A DNA stretch of 64,000 nucleotides from Halichondria panicea (GCF_963675165.1 NC_087384.1:4767182-4831181), one strand, 5' to 3'; counted from the stretch's first letter, positions 36,519 through 48,801 are shown. Translations and numbers: made by a program. The notes: generated from the sequence alone by a model not told the origin.

Positions 36519-37624
36519 TTCACCCGGATAAGAGTGATCAGGGTTGAAACTCAACTCTACATAAACACATGCAATAGAATGTTGTGTAAAGTACATAGTA
36601 TAGCACTGTAAATAGATCTCACAATTTTAATATGTATATATAGCGGGTTATTTTCGTATGGTGGAAATTTTAGCATATTGAGCATCATATGAAAATTACC
36701 GCAATAGCTTCAACATCACTATCCTGAGCTGCATGTAGGAATACGAAATACTTAGTTTATGAAAAATTGCACCAACGAAAATTCCCCGCTGTATAGTACA
36801 TATATATATACCTCTTATGTGACTGTCAGAAGCAGTGTTGTTGTACATGTATGTACTCGCATTCAGAGGGGCAACCTCTCGAAAATCCAGAGCGAATGAC
36901 TCTCCACTGGTGTGATTGTAGTAGACCATGAAGCCTCCTCCTCCAATTCCAGCAGAGTGAAAATTGACAACCCCCACACAAAGCTGACCGGCTATCGCAG
37001 CATCCACAGCACTCCCTCCTTTCTTGAGCATTTCCACTCCTGCTTTAGAGCAAGCTTCAGCATCAGCAGCTACAGCTGCATTGCTGTAAGTAGCACTGTC
37101 TTCAGCACTTGCACTGTTGGCATTGGAGACTCCGACACCCACACCAACACCAATACCAACTGCAATCACAATCACCAAGACTACAGCAATGCCTACACCA
37201 ACCAGGGCAAGGGTTTTTGTTGAAAGTGGGCTTTTGGCAGACTTCTCTTCATTTGCCATAGTTAGATCTATAGATTTACTCGAGTACTCTGTAGCTATAA
37301 AAAAAATTTTATGTAAATTATAGTGGGAGGCTTGATTTATATAATTATTAATTTTAGTGATGCGCATGCGCATAACAGGACCGGAGAGTAACCATGACAC
37401 ATTCCACATCCTCCACCAAGAAGCATCTGTTTCATCGCCTGGCCATTGCACTTTGGAGAGGAAATGCCTGCCTGTGGCTTCATCGCCAACAAACTTTATC
37501 TCCTTCAGCGGATGGTATCCGCTAAACTGTATGCCCCCCCTCTTATCTTTTGGTCTGTTGCTTTTGTACATTTGTACTGTTTGATATTACATGATAAAAA
37601 AAAAGTTTGTCGTGTGTACGTGTA

Positions 37625-38110
37625 ATTATATACTCGCATTCAGAGGAGCAACCTCTCAGCGAATGACTCTCAGTTGGTTTCATTGTAGTAGACCATGAAG
37701 CCTCCTCAGTCCTCCAATTCCAGCAGAGTAAAAATTGACACCCCCATGCACACAAAGATGAGCAGCTATCGCAAGGTCCACAGCACTCCCTCCTTTCTTT
37801 CGTAATTCCACTCCTGCTTTAGAACAAGCTTCAGCATCAGCAACTAAAGCTGTAAGTAGCACTGTCTTCAGCACTTGCACTGTTGGCATTGGAGACTCCG
37901 ACACCCACACGTAGCCGGTCTACATACACTAATACCAACTGCAATCATATACAGTAGACTATATTCCGGCTCTCTGAAGAACGGCCACCTCGATATACCG
38001 GCCATTTGGCTTGGCACGGAATGCTAGCTAGAGTACATTTAATCACCAAGACTACAGCAACGCTTGCACCAACCATGCAGGGCAAGAGTTTTATTTGAGA
38101 GTGGGCTCTT
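37625..38110 (-). pseudogene. Relic of GGT exon 1, interrupted by a transposon fragment
   Basis: Reads as a decayed copy of GGT exon 1: ADAEACSKAGVE, KKGGSAVDLAIAAHLCV and NFYSAGIGG are recognisable, with small deletions, frame changes (GGLRRLHGLLQ instead of GGGGFMVYY) and about 90 bp of inserted MITE sequence splitting the membrane-anchor region. No other GGT exons follow, so it arose by partial tandem duplication upstream of copy B. Confidence 0.85.
37950..38035. repeat. MITE fragment inside the GGT relic
   Basis: tacagtagactatattccgg...ccggccatttggcttggcacggaatgctagct matches the right half of the 14592-15004 element. AATCA occurs on both sides (gcaatca / taatcacc) and may be a target duplication. 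Confidence 0.7.
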
Positions 38111-39330
38111 GGCATATACTTAATTTCTCTTGGTAATTTTCATTCCCCATATTTTAAAGCTAGATCTAGCTATATAGTATTTTGCAAAAATAAAGAGTGA
38201 TGTACTATTTAGTTATGGCATGCGCATGCATGCGCTGACAACTGTATACATGCATGTTTGTTTGTACATGTACTAGTCTCGTGATACCCTCATTATAGCG
38301 TAGGAGAAACAACCGGTTACTGGATGCAGAAAACGAATGCTTAATAAGCTTCCTCCCCCCCTTTAGGGCTGGGGACCAGAGGAGGTCCGACACATGTACC
38401 TCGATTAAATTTACTAGTGCAAAAATTCTACGGTAAAGTCATTGCAGTGTGACCAATTACTAGCCTAATCGAGGTACTCGTGTCGGGACTCTGGCTGTGG
38501 ACGCGCCATCCCATCTAGAGTAAATTACCAAAGATTGGCGACCACATACAATCGATCACTGCTACCAGCGTTGTTAAGGACAACTACGGACTCTTTTGCT
38601 TATCAAAATGTAGCTCTTTCCTAACTCTATATATGCTGTAAGTTGGATCAGTAACTAACTAACTGCGTCATGTTATGGGCGATAGTAGAGCGACTAAGAG
38701 TGACAACCGACGCTCACCTATGTGAGCGTCCAGGGTTGACCCGGACGATCCTCATCTGGTTCCATCAAGTGAAGTAATGCTGCTATTCAACACTGTCCAG
38801 ATATAGATCTAGTCTAGATTCAATAAAGTAAATTTGCCCAATATAATTATAGGCTAACAGAGTTAGTCAGGTCAAGCATTGTGAAAACAACAAACAACTG
38901 ATTTCCTCATTTGCTTCGACTAGCCCTGCAACAGGGGAGTTCGCGCCTCGCAAAATGACATTTGACACCTATAACATAGATAGTAAACTTTACTATCTAT
39001 GCCTATAATTTATAAGCATAATTTATCAGGGCCTATATACAAGACATGCAGACATAAAATCTACGTTGTGGAGAATTAAACGTACAAAATGACAAATCAT
39101 GCAAAATATAAACGCAACAAAGTTATTCCTTCTCAATTGTACATGCATATGTACGTACGTACTGTTGATCTACTGTATAATGGGTTTTGCACAAATTTAA
39201 ACGTATTCAATAAGTAAAAAAAACTGTAAGAGATGATGTTAACACAAATGTATCACAATAATATCCTATTCAGTGTTACTAAAAGGTTTATTGCTATATC
39301 TACTATCAAGACATAAGTATTGTTTGCTAG
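38111..39330. other. GGT intergenic stretch, small foldback only
   Basis: No exon seen. ggtccgacacatgtacctcgatta (about 38385-38407) is nearly inverted at taatcgaggtactcgtgtcgggac (about 38466-38489), a 100-bp foldback. cgctcacctatgtgagcg at 38713 is a minor hairpin. Confidence 0.5.
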
Positions 39331-42300
39331 TTAGTATCCATCTGGTTTTCCGCCCTTTCTGGGATCACTAGTAGCATGCAGCACACCATCCACCACGTTT
39401 ATTCCCTGGACCACTGCAGAGGAATTGCTCACTTGTACTATGTGCCCTCTCGACTCCAGACTGCTGGTGATGTCTTCAGGGAAATCAGTCTCCACTGATA
39501 CAGAGTTCGGGATCAGCTGGTGATGTAGTCGCCTGCGATAGATGGCCTCGTTTAGGGGAAGAGAAAATCCGAGCACATTAAGGATTACCTGCATGAAAAT
39601 TGAGGTAAATTATGCAACATTTAATTCTTTAGCTTTAAGAATTTAATCTATAGTTGTCTATAGGTCTAATGTCTTTTCCAAACATAATTTTAGCTTCTTG
39701 TAACCGTAAGTATCACCTGTGCTACACTTGTAGTAATACGAGATCCTCCGGATGCACCCACCACCATCTTAATTCCATCGTCACCGAGTAACACTGTCGG
39801 CGTCATTGAAGAGAGAGGTCTCTTTTTCGGCTCAATATAGTTAACGGTTTTCTCGTTGAATGAATCACTTCTACCAGGAATGTTGAAGTCTGTCATCTGG
39901 TTGTTAAACACTATTCCACTAGTGGAGGAGCGAACTTTGGAGCCAAAGCTGCAAGAGGTGAGTTAGAGTAGGGTGAATATTTTTACAGTATAAGGGTATA
40001 AAATATGTGAACGTATATAGCAGGCCACAATTCACCATGCATACACACATGCAGTATACCAAAAACACATGGCAACTGCCAATAGAAATTTTCCAACCTA
40101 CTAGTAGTTGATGGAATTTGTCATTGAAACAGCATCTCCATTCTCAGCAAGTACCGAAAGATGAGAGGTTCCATGATCATGAGCAACTTGTAGTGGACTA
40201 AACGGATCAATGTAATGATCAGGAGGATACGTCATGCTGTCATTGATTCTCCCCCTCATATCCTCTGCAGTACTTTCATTTAGCATATACTGAACAGCCT
40301 GCAATTGTTTGAACTTTATTAGCCTCGGTATACCACTCTAATTTTAACCAAGATAATGTTTATCGGCACGACATGAAACGGAAGCGAATCACGTAAATAA
40401 TTGCTCAAGATACCTAGCTGGTTATTTTCGAGGTTTTTGATGATTGGTTTACATCCGGTATATATTGAAACTTCTCTACTGTAGGGGTGTGGTGATTTGA
40501 ACCTCTATCCTCGATTTTTGGTTTGGACAATCCGCAAAAACTTAGTGCATCGAAAATAACTTGCTATACAGTATACCATGCATATATAGCGCTTTATTTT
40601 CGAGAAGCTTAAAATTAATGTCATGGTCTATAATTAATACAGCACAAAAGCACGTCTATAGCAATTACGCCACTCACCATGCACAGACACCACTGTACTG
40701 GTTCTACTTTTGCGCATGCTAGAACACATCCTCAATTAAACCGCGGGGAAATACGGACTGTATACCACAGGGCGCTTTGCTTTTAATCCTTTTTTCTGTT
40801 ATCTGACAATCAATGAGCCACGTACTTGGTTAACTGTGTCGTTAAAGGCAGGGTCTCCCAGCTTCAGCCTCTGAGCGTAGGCGTACTTCATTGCTTCAAC
40901 AATACGATGCGAGGATAAGCCATCCAATTCCCCCTCCTTGAAATCATAGCCTGCAGGTGATAAGTGGACAGGGGAATCGGTTAATTATCATGCATGTGTT
41001 TGTTTACTAGTCAATGCAACATTTATAAGTGCTTAGTATATCCAGTGCAGTACATGCACGTCACTTGCTCGGATATTATAGCAATATTGATTAACTCTGC
41101 ATTATGGACTGTTGGAGTTACCATCAAGAATATTTAGTATGAGCCCAAGGACAGATCCTCCCCCAGGAGCGGAAATTCCCAGTACATCGTACTTATCGTA
41201 AAATGCCCGGGTGACGAGTCGCTCCTCCACACTGTAATCCATGAAATCACTTGCATTTATGATGGCACCATTTGCTTGTAGCTCACTGACCATCTGCTCC
41301 ATAAATGTATCTTCATAGAAGTAATTGGCACCATTGTCGGCAATCTTACTGAGCGTTTCAGCCAGGAGGGGACGCTTCAGCATGTCACCTTCAAGTAGAA
41401 TACTTCCTTCTGGAGCTAGCAACTCTCTGTAGCAAAACAGTTCTTACACAAGCGCATGCATACTGCGGAAACAAACAGATTGAAATAACGCTTCGTATAG
41501 CTATTATAGTCTGCTGCAGTTGCGGTTTAATGCTACTTACTCCAGTCCTAAATAATTTCCAGAGAGGATGTACTCTTCTTCAAATGCAATGGCTTTAGCC
41601 ACAGCATTGGAGATTGCAATGCCATCAGTAGCGATTCGAATAGCTGGCTGAAATAGATCTTTCCATTCTAGCTTTCCAAATCTCTCCCAAGCAGCTTCAA
41701 AGCCTCGAATCTCACCAGGAATCGCAATAGAGAGACCACCTGTATATAGATGAGATTAATGACCCTGATATTCATGAGTATATTCTCTCTATACTCACAA
41801 AAATGCTGTGAATAATAATGTAAATGCCTCTAATGAAAGTCACATAGCTATAAAGCCTGGGAAAAGTACGTATTCATAATTACAGTGCAACCCTTTTTTT
41901 AAACATAATTGGAAACAATGTTTGGCATGCATAATAAAGCTCAGTTTAGAGGTAACTATATAGTGACGAGTTGTGTGTGTGTAGGGGGGGGGGACATAGT
42001 AAGGAGTACACAGAGACACATTAGAATTGTAGTTAGAATGATCTGAATGTGCACTCACTCATAATAATTATAAAGTGATACTTATACCATACTTAATGCA
42101 CCGTTTAGAGTTGGTCGAGTGGTGCATGAGCTTCTCGAACACTTCCGCTCGGTCAATAATATCCACAGAGTGTGCCATGTTAAAACGGTGCATACTGGCT
42201 TGTATATATAGTTTGCTGCTTCTTAGCTACCAATATATAGCTATTGCTCTAGTGTAGAGCTAACACCATCTGCTTCTAAGCTTTCAGAAAGCATAAAATC

Positions 42301-43379
42301 GTTGAAGTTGGACCACTATACTTGCTTGCTAGATATAACATTGCTGAGCAGCTCTTATGGAATCACTTAGCTGTATTCCATTGCAACCATGCATGGAGCA
42401 GTTGTATATAATTAAATTCGATGCTTCAAGAACTTCCGCAATAATGAATTATTTTGACCACCAACCGTGCTCTAACTACCCCGTGCAGCCATTCTCTAAA
42501 TACCAAGCCGTGCTTTTTATTCCAACCACAGAATAAGAGCACAGTAGTCTATGGAATTTGTTAGCATAGTTTTTCCCATGGCTTCCATACTATACAACTT
42601 TATCTGCAGGATTGTGATGTACCTCAAGGCTTAGAGAGAGACAACAGGCTTGACATTTAATTGCAATGGTGACAAACTAAATAATAATAATACTAAAAAT
42701 GGTGCGCTTCAGTTAACTTTCTCTGTGTTCCTGTCGGGGTTGTTACTTCTAAAGTGGCTGTTTTGAACATGCAATGTCATAAACCTATAGACTATACAAT
42801 TGTATAATTTCCCTATGGTCTTTATAATTACGAATCATGCAGTCAGCCTCTCTTTAAGCATGGCCATTTATACATAAGCAATGGATAAAGCTATTATGCT
42901 AGCTGTTATGTACCTCTTATGTGACTGTCAGAAGCAGTGTTATTGTACATGTTTGTACTCGCATTCATAGGGGCAACCTCTCTAAAGTCCAGAGCAAATG
43001 TCTCTCCGCTGGTGTCATTATAGTAGACCATGAAGCCTCCTCCTCCAATTCCAGTAGAGTGGAGATTGACAACCCCCACACAAAGATGAGCAGCTATCGC
43101 AGCATCCACAGCACTCCCTCCTTTCTTAAGCATTTCCACTCCTGCTTTAGAGCAAACCTCAGCATCAGCAGCTACAGCTGCATTGCTATAAGTGGCACTG
43201 TCTTCAGCACGGTTGGCATTTATTGAGACTCCCACACCAACACCAACTGCAATTACTAAAACTATAGCAACACTTGCACCAAGTAGGGCAAGGGTTTTTG
43301 TTGAGATTCGGCTCTTTGTAGACTTCTCTTGATGGATGAGAAGTTCACTCCTCTCATGTGTATCAGGTTGACTGGCCAT
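39331..43379 (-). CDS. GGT: Gamma-glutamyltransferase, intact copy A
   Basis: Cell-surface N-terminal-nucleophile hydrolase that removes the gamma-glutamyl group from glutathione. Seven exons: 43379-42914, 41739-41541, 41426-41122, 40950-40826, 40298-40102, 39948-39717, 39588-39331. They give 1782 nt and 593 residues (human GGT1 569). A short cytosolic head is followed by a signal anchor (LALLGASVAIVLVIAVG), giving type II topology. KKGGSAVDAAIAAHLCVGVVN and GIGGGGFMVYY precede REVAP. Cleavage before Thr409 in GTSHLSVLAENGDAVSMT would expose the catalytic Thr. FGSKVRSSTSGIVFNNQM, PLSSMTPT and GASGGSRI carry the substrate-binding Ser and Gly residues. It ends DPRKGGKPDGY as in human GGT (SDSRKGGEPAGY). 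It is head to head with the Ig receptor. Confidence 0.95.
42096..42194. repeat. 99-bp inverted-repeat-bounded insert in GGT intron 1
   Basis: atgcaccgttt is inverted as aaacggtgcat at the other end. The minus strand between them is open (MAHSVDIIDRAEVFEKL...). Copy B lacks it. It could be a MITE or a captured exon; the GGT alignment shows no gap here that it would fill. Confidence 0.5.
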
Positions 43380-43714
43380 TATAGCTAGCTATTTAGTCTT
43401 GACTAAGCTTGTTGCAAAAATTAATAGAAGGGAGGGGCTGGTTATACATTTTAGTGCGCATGCGCTGATAACTAAGTGCAGAGCCAGAGAGCAACAACGG
43501 TGGAATGTGGTACTAACTGGTGCTGGATTTGAGCAAATTCCATTCCATCCCTGGCAACGTGGATAGAGAAGTGGCTGGAAACCACCTTCCTTGAGGTAAA
43601 CAACTCTTCAGTCAATTGCTGCATCCACCTACAATTGGCCAGTTAATCTATACATCTGAGTTTTAAGAACACCCTCATCTGTTGCAGTATCATTGGACAC
43701 TACATCTTACTATC
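43380..43714. promoter_or_regulatory. Divergent promoter, GGT/Ig receptor, with NRF-1-like site
   Basis: gtgcgcatgcgctg at about 43454-43467 fits the palindromic NRF-1 consensus (YGCGCAYGCGCR) about 80 bp upstream of the GGT ATG. A similar gatgcgcatgcgcataa lies about 100 bp upstream of GGT copy B (37359-37375). Confidence 0.5.
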
Positions 43715-46700
43715 ATGTCTAACACAGCAGTTCTATCAGTCATCATTTTTTTTACAGCCTTCGTTAGCAGAGGTAAACCTTACAGACTAGATCTAGCCTA
43801 TACTAGTCTAGATTAATTCCTCCGTTGCGAGCAATACTAATTATAAACTTATCAAGTTTTTTAATCTTTACTGTAGGTATCAGTATACCGACGTCCCGAC
43901 CAAGAATCTGCTCTTCCTCAGAAACTCTCATCTTTAGACACGGGGAAACTCTTCGGCTCGAGTGTGGCAGTTATTGCTCCAGTCTCTCCGCTGATGACAG
44001 CTCTCTTCAATTCAACTGGACTAAGAAAGTGAGTTGCCTTCCTAGCATACCGCGAGTGTTTCATTTTCAGCCTTCTTTACAACTACAGCTATGACCAATT
44101 ATTATAACATTTCCCGCTTAGGTTCTACTTGGTGGTAACCCAATTAAGCTTGAAGCGACCACTGGACCGGTGTTCACTATGGAGAATGCCATGTTTCGTA
44201 ACGGGGGAGAGTATGGGTGTCAGTGTTCTGAGGGAGGACAAGAGTGCTCATACAATGTATCAGGTGAACTGCATGTAATGTACTGTAGTAGAACTACCTC
44301 GAATAAAAGCCATTTGGGGGCATTGGAACTTAATTGACCAGGCCGTTTGATGACAGAAAGAATACCTGGTTTCGGGGCTATGATATACAGTGGAATCTCC
44401 AAATGAAATACACTTCGGGAGCAGAGATACACTTTAGTCTATCCATAACTGAGAAGAAAAGACTTATGCATATCTAGTAATGTTTTGTGGCTTACCGACC
44501 TCAAGAAAGAAGATAATTGATTCTGCCAAGGAGGACTGGGATTCTCTCACACATGGGATGAGCACGCATGCAACCGTTGAGCAGTTACTACAGCGGAATA
44601 CACACACACACACACACACACATACAGTTAGCTTTACCGTATAACCCTCGTGCGGCTACGCCTCGAGGTATAATTACAATGGTTAACCTCCACACAATGA
44701 CAACAATTCATATTTTGACGTTGAGGCTTCGTTGTCCTGTAAAATAGAGCAAAAGCTAAGAAAATTGACTTGCACGTTGCTTAGCTAGTTGTAAGTGTAT
44801 GGTTTTGATTCGACACTTCATTATACACATGCGCATAAAGCATCGTTTTCTTCAGCCTTCTTTGCTGACTCCAGTGGCGCAGCTTACTTGCCAAGGATTG
44901 TTCACAGTTGATAATTACTTGTTATAGCCTTGTAACTTAGGTCCAGCAAGAAACAGTATTGTGATATTATCTCCTTCCTCCTAACCTTGCTCCTCCTGTT
45001 AGTTTGTCAGACACACCTTTCCCCATGCTGTGTAAAATGTTGGGCCATATTGATAACTTTCACTACGTTTCACTCTTAAGCTATCTCATTGTTGGATGCA
45101 AATTCGGGGTTAGAACAGTTCAAGAAAGGCTGCTTCGTTAAATGAGCCGGTCTTGCATGCTGATTTCTGGGCTGGAGCTATCACCATCGTAAAGCAAGCA
45201 ATAGCCTAAAAGTGCAACTGCGTAGACCATATTTATGGTGCAACTACACACTACGACTGAAATGCGTTCTCACATGTACTTGAGTCCAGAGTTGTTGCTT
45301 TTTGTGATAACCTTGTTCCTCCTGTTAAGCTGTACACCCAGTTCTTTTAGCATATCCTGTGCCATCTAGTGTCCTTTAATACAGAGATAAAATATGCTCG
45401 TTCTCTTAATTCTGTATAATGCAATTGTTTGCAATTGTTTGCAATTGTCAAAGTAGCTATATTCCTTTGTCTGTTACACCTTTACTGTGTGCACTTTCTT
45501 TCTCCAGTTCTTCCGTTAATGACATTCAAAGCCAGTGACGATTTTATTCACCATGGAGACACTTTTGACCTTACGTGCATCATATCTGGGTTCCCCTCCA
45601 ACTTTAGTCGTATCACGTCCAAACAGACAGGAAACCAGCTGTCCCACCATGTACACAAACGACTCAACGAGAGCACAACTCGGTCCTATGTACCCGTGTT
45701 TCATCCTGAGGGCAACGTCTATGTGTGTGAAGCCGAGAGCTACTTTGACGGGAAACTGGTGGCCCAGTTGAGAGAGGAAGTCACAGTCGATGTGTACGGT
45801 GAGTGTGTGTGTGTGTGTGTGATTATACAACATCAATCAAATAATTATGTATATACAACATCAATCAAATAATTATAGGAAGCACAGGGCCTGCATGGTT
45901 ACGCCCCTGGAGCAACTACATGCAATTAAGGTACAATTTATAAATGTCTCGCTACAAATCCCAAATGCTTAATGCCTTGATAGGAAGCATCGAAATGTAG
46001 ACATTGTACATTAATTTTGTACGTGTGTGAAGCTGAGACGTAGTTTAACGGGAAACTGCATGGTGGCCCGCATTGTGGCCCAGTTGAGAGAGGAAGAAAT
46101 TAAGGTTCACAATGGCTGCGCTGCTTCTGGCAGTGTACAGCTTTGCATCTCTTTTCTCATTCCTAACAAATTAACTAGCGCCGTTTAGTGTAAAATAGGC
46201 CCTGGTAAATTATACAATTATTTTTATTATCCTCTTTAGACATGCACCTATTTATGCTAAAATTATTTTGAGCATAATTTACCAGAGCCTATAGTGCAAG
46301 GCTAATAAACTCATAAGTTGAATAGAAACTTTGTGAGATCATAATTATGATGCTGCACATAATTTGCTGAAATAGCCATAACTCAAGAAAAAAGCTTTAG
46401 TTAGTAAATCCATGCACGGAATCAGAATCCAGGGGATCGAACCTGTTAATCATTGCATTGTAACCGTTGAGCAACTGTTATATAGCAGACACACAGACAG
46501 TCACATTCTTCATATAATGGCTATATGCCTCAAGGCATAATTTTGATTATACAGTAGAACCTCATAGAGCCGGACCAGACCCAATCCGAAATTTCCCGAT
46601 TAACGAGTGTCATTAATTGATTATGATTAACGAAGACACTGTGTATATGTAATAATATGATATTAATTACTGTGGCCAGAAGGGAAGCTGCTAGCTACAA

Positions 46701-47487
46701 TAGTCTTAGCTTTTATCTCGACTTTCTCTCCAATACAGGAGTCTTAATTGTGAGTTCTCTTCGTTTTCTTTCAGTGCAGTGGCCATTGTATAGAGCAGTT
46801 TATTATTGCTGATTCAGCAAAGAAAGTTAGAGTATGCATGCGCAGTAGTCTATTCTATTGACAGCCCCTCCTCTTTTTCAGTTTGCCATTTTGTCTGGAT
46901 TTGCGAGGTTTCAGACTAAAGGGGTCTGGATTAGCGAGGTTCTACGGTATATGGAGCCTTTTATATTTTGAATTTTGTAAACACGTAGAATGATGCTCTT
47001 TTTGTCTCTCTCTCTCACACACACACACTATAGATCCACCCTCCATCATCTATACCACTGAGTTCATCATTTCAAAGAAGGAGGAGTTTGGAAAGAGTGG
47101 ACAACTAACATGCACTGTCCAAAAGTCTTCAGATACAAGCAGCTTTGTCAGTTGGTTCGCTAAAGGCGTGGAGATAACTAACAACACAAAGTACTCTGCC
47201 ATCATTCTTCCTGTTGAAGAAGAGGACATTATCAGATATCAACTCACTGTTTCAGACTTGCAGGAGACTGATATTGGTTCGTATTTATGCCGTCTCAGCT
47301 CAACGTATGGTATTGAGGACATGCAAGAAGCTTGGATACAAGTGGATTACAGAAAAGGTGAGTTTTTGTAGGCTGTACCATGACCGCCATTTGTAATATA
47401 TTTATGCACAGACTCATGCACATGCACACGAACGCGCACATGCACACGAACGCGCACATGCACACACACACATACACACACGCGCGC

Positions 47488-47530
<43 letters not shown>

Positions 47531-47932
47531 TGCTCTCCTAAAGATGCCGAAGCTATTTCGGAACAGGGAAGTACACATTCCCATGGAATTACCCATGACA
47601 AGGTTTTTGGTAGGTTGACCATAATTTCCAGTAGCGAAATAATTCCTCCCTCGTTTTCACAGCTGGTCAAACATCAGGCCAAAACAACATCCTCTTCTTC
47701 GCATTTTGTGGGCTCTTGGTTCTAGTTGCCATGGTTATCCTCTGGAAGATGTCTACAGGTCAAGGGCATAAAGCTCTCAAGAAAAGACCAAGTCCACCTG
47801 GCAATCTGTAAGTTGGCTACTACAGCAGACCAGTATATTCAGTTTTTAACACGATGCAGGTATCGACATGGGAACGAGGATGCACTCAGCCCGACACAGA
47901 ATACAACTAGTTCGCCTAGGAAACATTGTTGA
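43715..47932 (+). CDS. Single-pass receptor with three Ig-like domains
   Basis: Exons: 43715-43772, 43877-44028, 44122-44263, 45508-45798, 47034-47357, 47544-47609, 47663-47807, 47860-47932. They total 1251 nt, or 416 residues, all phases consistent. Exon 1 is a signal peptide (MSNTAVLSVIIFFTAFVSRG). Ig1 spans exons 2-3 (LRLECGSYC ... GGEYGCQC). Ig2 is exon 4 (FDLTCIIS ... NVYVCEAES). Ig3 is exon 5 (GQLTCTVQ ... DIGSYLCRLSS), each with the paired Cys and, in Ig3, the D-x-G-x-Y-x-C motif. A short His/Ser stalk (exon 6) precedes the membrane helix FFAFCGLLVLVAMVILW and a basic cytoplasmic tail of about 50 residues without a kinase domain or ITAM/ITIM. Phase-1 Ig exons fit exon shuffling. It is probably an adhesion or recognition receptor; no orthologue is recognised. 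Introns 3 and 4 hold repeats. Confidence 0.88.
46552..46947. repeat. Tc1/pogo-like MITE flanked by TA
   Basis: cagtagaacctcatagagccgga at the left and ctggattagcgaggttctacgg at the right are imperfect inverted TIRs with TA on each side. It lies in intron 4 of the Ig receptor and contains no ORF. Confidence 0.75.
47417..47529. repeat. (CA)n-rich tract with CG interruptions
   Basis: Alternating CA/CG dinucleotides, potential Z-DNA, in Ig receptor intron 5. It ends about 14 bp before an exon. The Cys-Val-rich minus-strand frames are repeat artefacts. Confidence 0.9.
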
Positions 47933-48175
47933 TGTACTTGCATGTACATATTTATATCTAGTCATATCACCGAGTCTTATATGCAATACTCAGAAGGTGC
48001 GATAAATTTTTTACTTGAGTCTTGGTGTTCACGAGAACTAGTGAAAGGATGACAACGGCATGAATGTATTATTATAGTGCTAGTATATAACTTATGACAA
48101 TAATGATATACATGTAGACTATCTGCTGATTTGGAGGTGGCCAAACCCGTTACTGCGTATAAAAAAATTTCTATT

Positions 48176-48625
48176 TCATGTCACTTTCCTACGTTGGCGG
48201 CCACTCCCTTTAGATCTAACTTTTGGCGAATCTGTTTCAGTATCCCCATCATCAATTGGTTTCAAGCGCTTCTCCCTTCGACAGCATTTGCAAACTACAC
48301 ATGCGACAAAAACAATTGTCACGGCAACGATAAGTGCTGTAACGATTGTAGCTAGTAGTATGGAGTTGGAGGGACCATCAACCGCTTCTTCTACAGGAGA
48401 TCTCAAATCTGGGTAAGTGGATCTTTAATAACGACACAACTAGAGGTGGATCAGCTAGACACCCTATAAGCGTATTTACAAAAATAACGGATAGATATAC
48501 AGATTTATTAGTAATACCAGCACTCCTATAACATTCTCACCAGGATCATTGTAAGCTTCTAAGGGTAACAGAGCAGGTATGATTACCAGAAGTCCCAAAC
48601 AAACTGTCCATGGTGTTTTTCTCAT
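48176..48625 (-). CDS. Small type I membrane protein, 105 residues
   Basis: Exons 48625-48541 and 48408-48176 (318 nt) join in phase 1. The N-terminal signal peptide (MRKTPWTVCLGLLVIIPALL) is followed by only about 30 extracellular, acidic residues, then a membrane helix (LLATIVTALIVAVTIVFVACVV). The tail is Cys- and Lys/Arg-rich (CKCCRREKRLK), with an acidic DDGDTETDS patch and a basic end. No family is recognised; it could be an accessory or regulatory subunit, which is inference only. It is tail to tail with the Ig receptor (243 bp apart) and head to head with the next gene. Confidence 0.65.
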
Positions 48626-48801
48626 GCTGATCGATCATAGACTGGCAGGACACACCTATTGAGGTCCTCCCCCATTAAATGGGGGAGGGATGCACCAATG
48701 CGAGAGGCGGGGCTCACAAAGTTCAGTATATAATCTGCAGTGATGTGAGATTCTTTGTACAACAGTACTGTAGCGTTACGGTAGGTGAGCTGAAGCTTAA
48801 G
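48626..48801. promoter_or_regulatory. Short divergent promoter
   Basis: 176 bp between two opposed start codons. agtatataatc at about 48724-48734 is a TATA-like box on the plus side; cccccattaaatggggga at 48669-48686 is a perfect 18-bp palindrome. Confidence 0.45.

Larger units (their letters stand above)
32670..37259 (-). pseudogene. GGT: Gamma-glutamyltransferase copy B, 2-bp frameshift in exon 2
   Basis: Same seven-exon structure as the intact copy: 37259-36812, 35634-35434, 35332-35028, 34894-34770, 33635-33439, 33297-33066, 32927-32670. All splice sites are kept, and the exons other than 1 and 2 have the same length as in copy A. Exon 2 is 201 rather than 199 nt: near 35520 the plus strand reads cagtatagcg where copy A reads cagtagcg. 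The frame shifts after residue run PAIRIA and meets TAA within about 5 codons; dropping the two extra bases restores the frame. The N-terminal anchor (LALVGVGIAVVLVIVIAVG), catalytic GTSHLSV and GGIPDGY end remain. The break is either young or an assembly error. As it stands, no catalytic subunit would be made. Confidence 0.85.

Noticed and set aside
36696-37571. 291-codon minus-strand ORF starting upstream of GGT copy B exon 1
   Set aside because: The upstream 100 codons read through promoter sequence; GGT homology and the Met context of copy A place the start at 37259.
47295-47670. Cys-Val-rich minus-strand ORFs
   Set aside because: Translation of the (CA)n tract in the Ig receptor intron.
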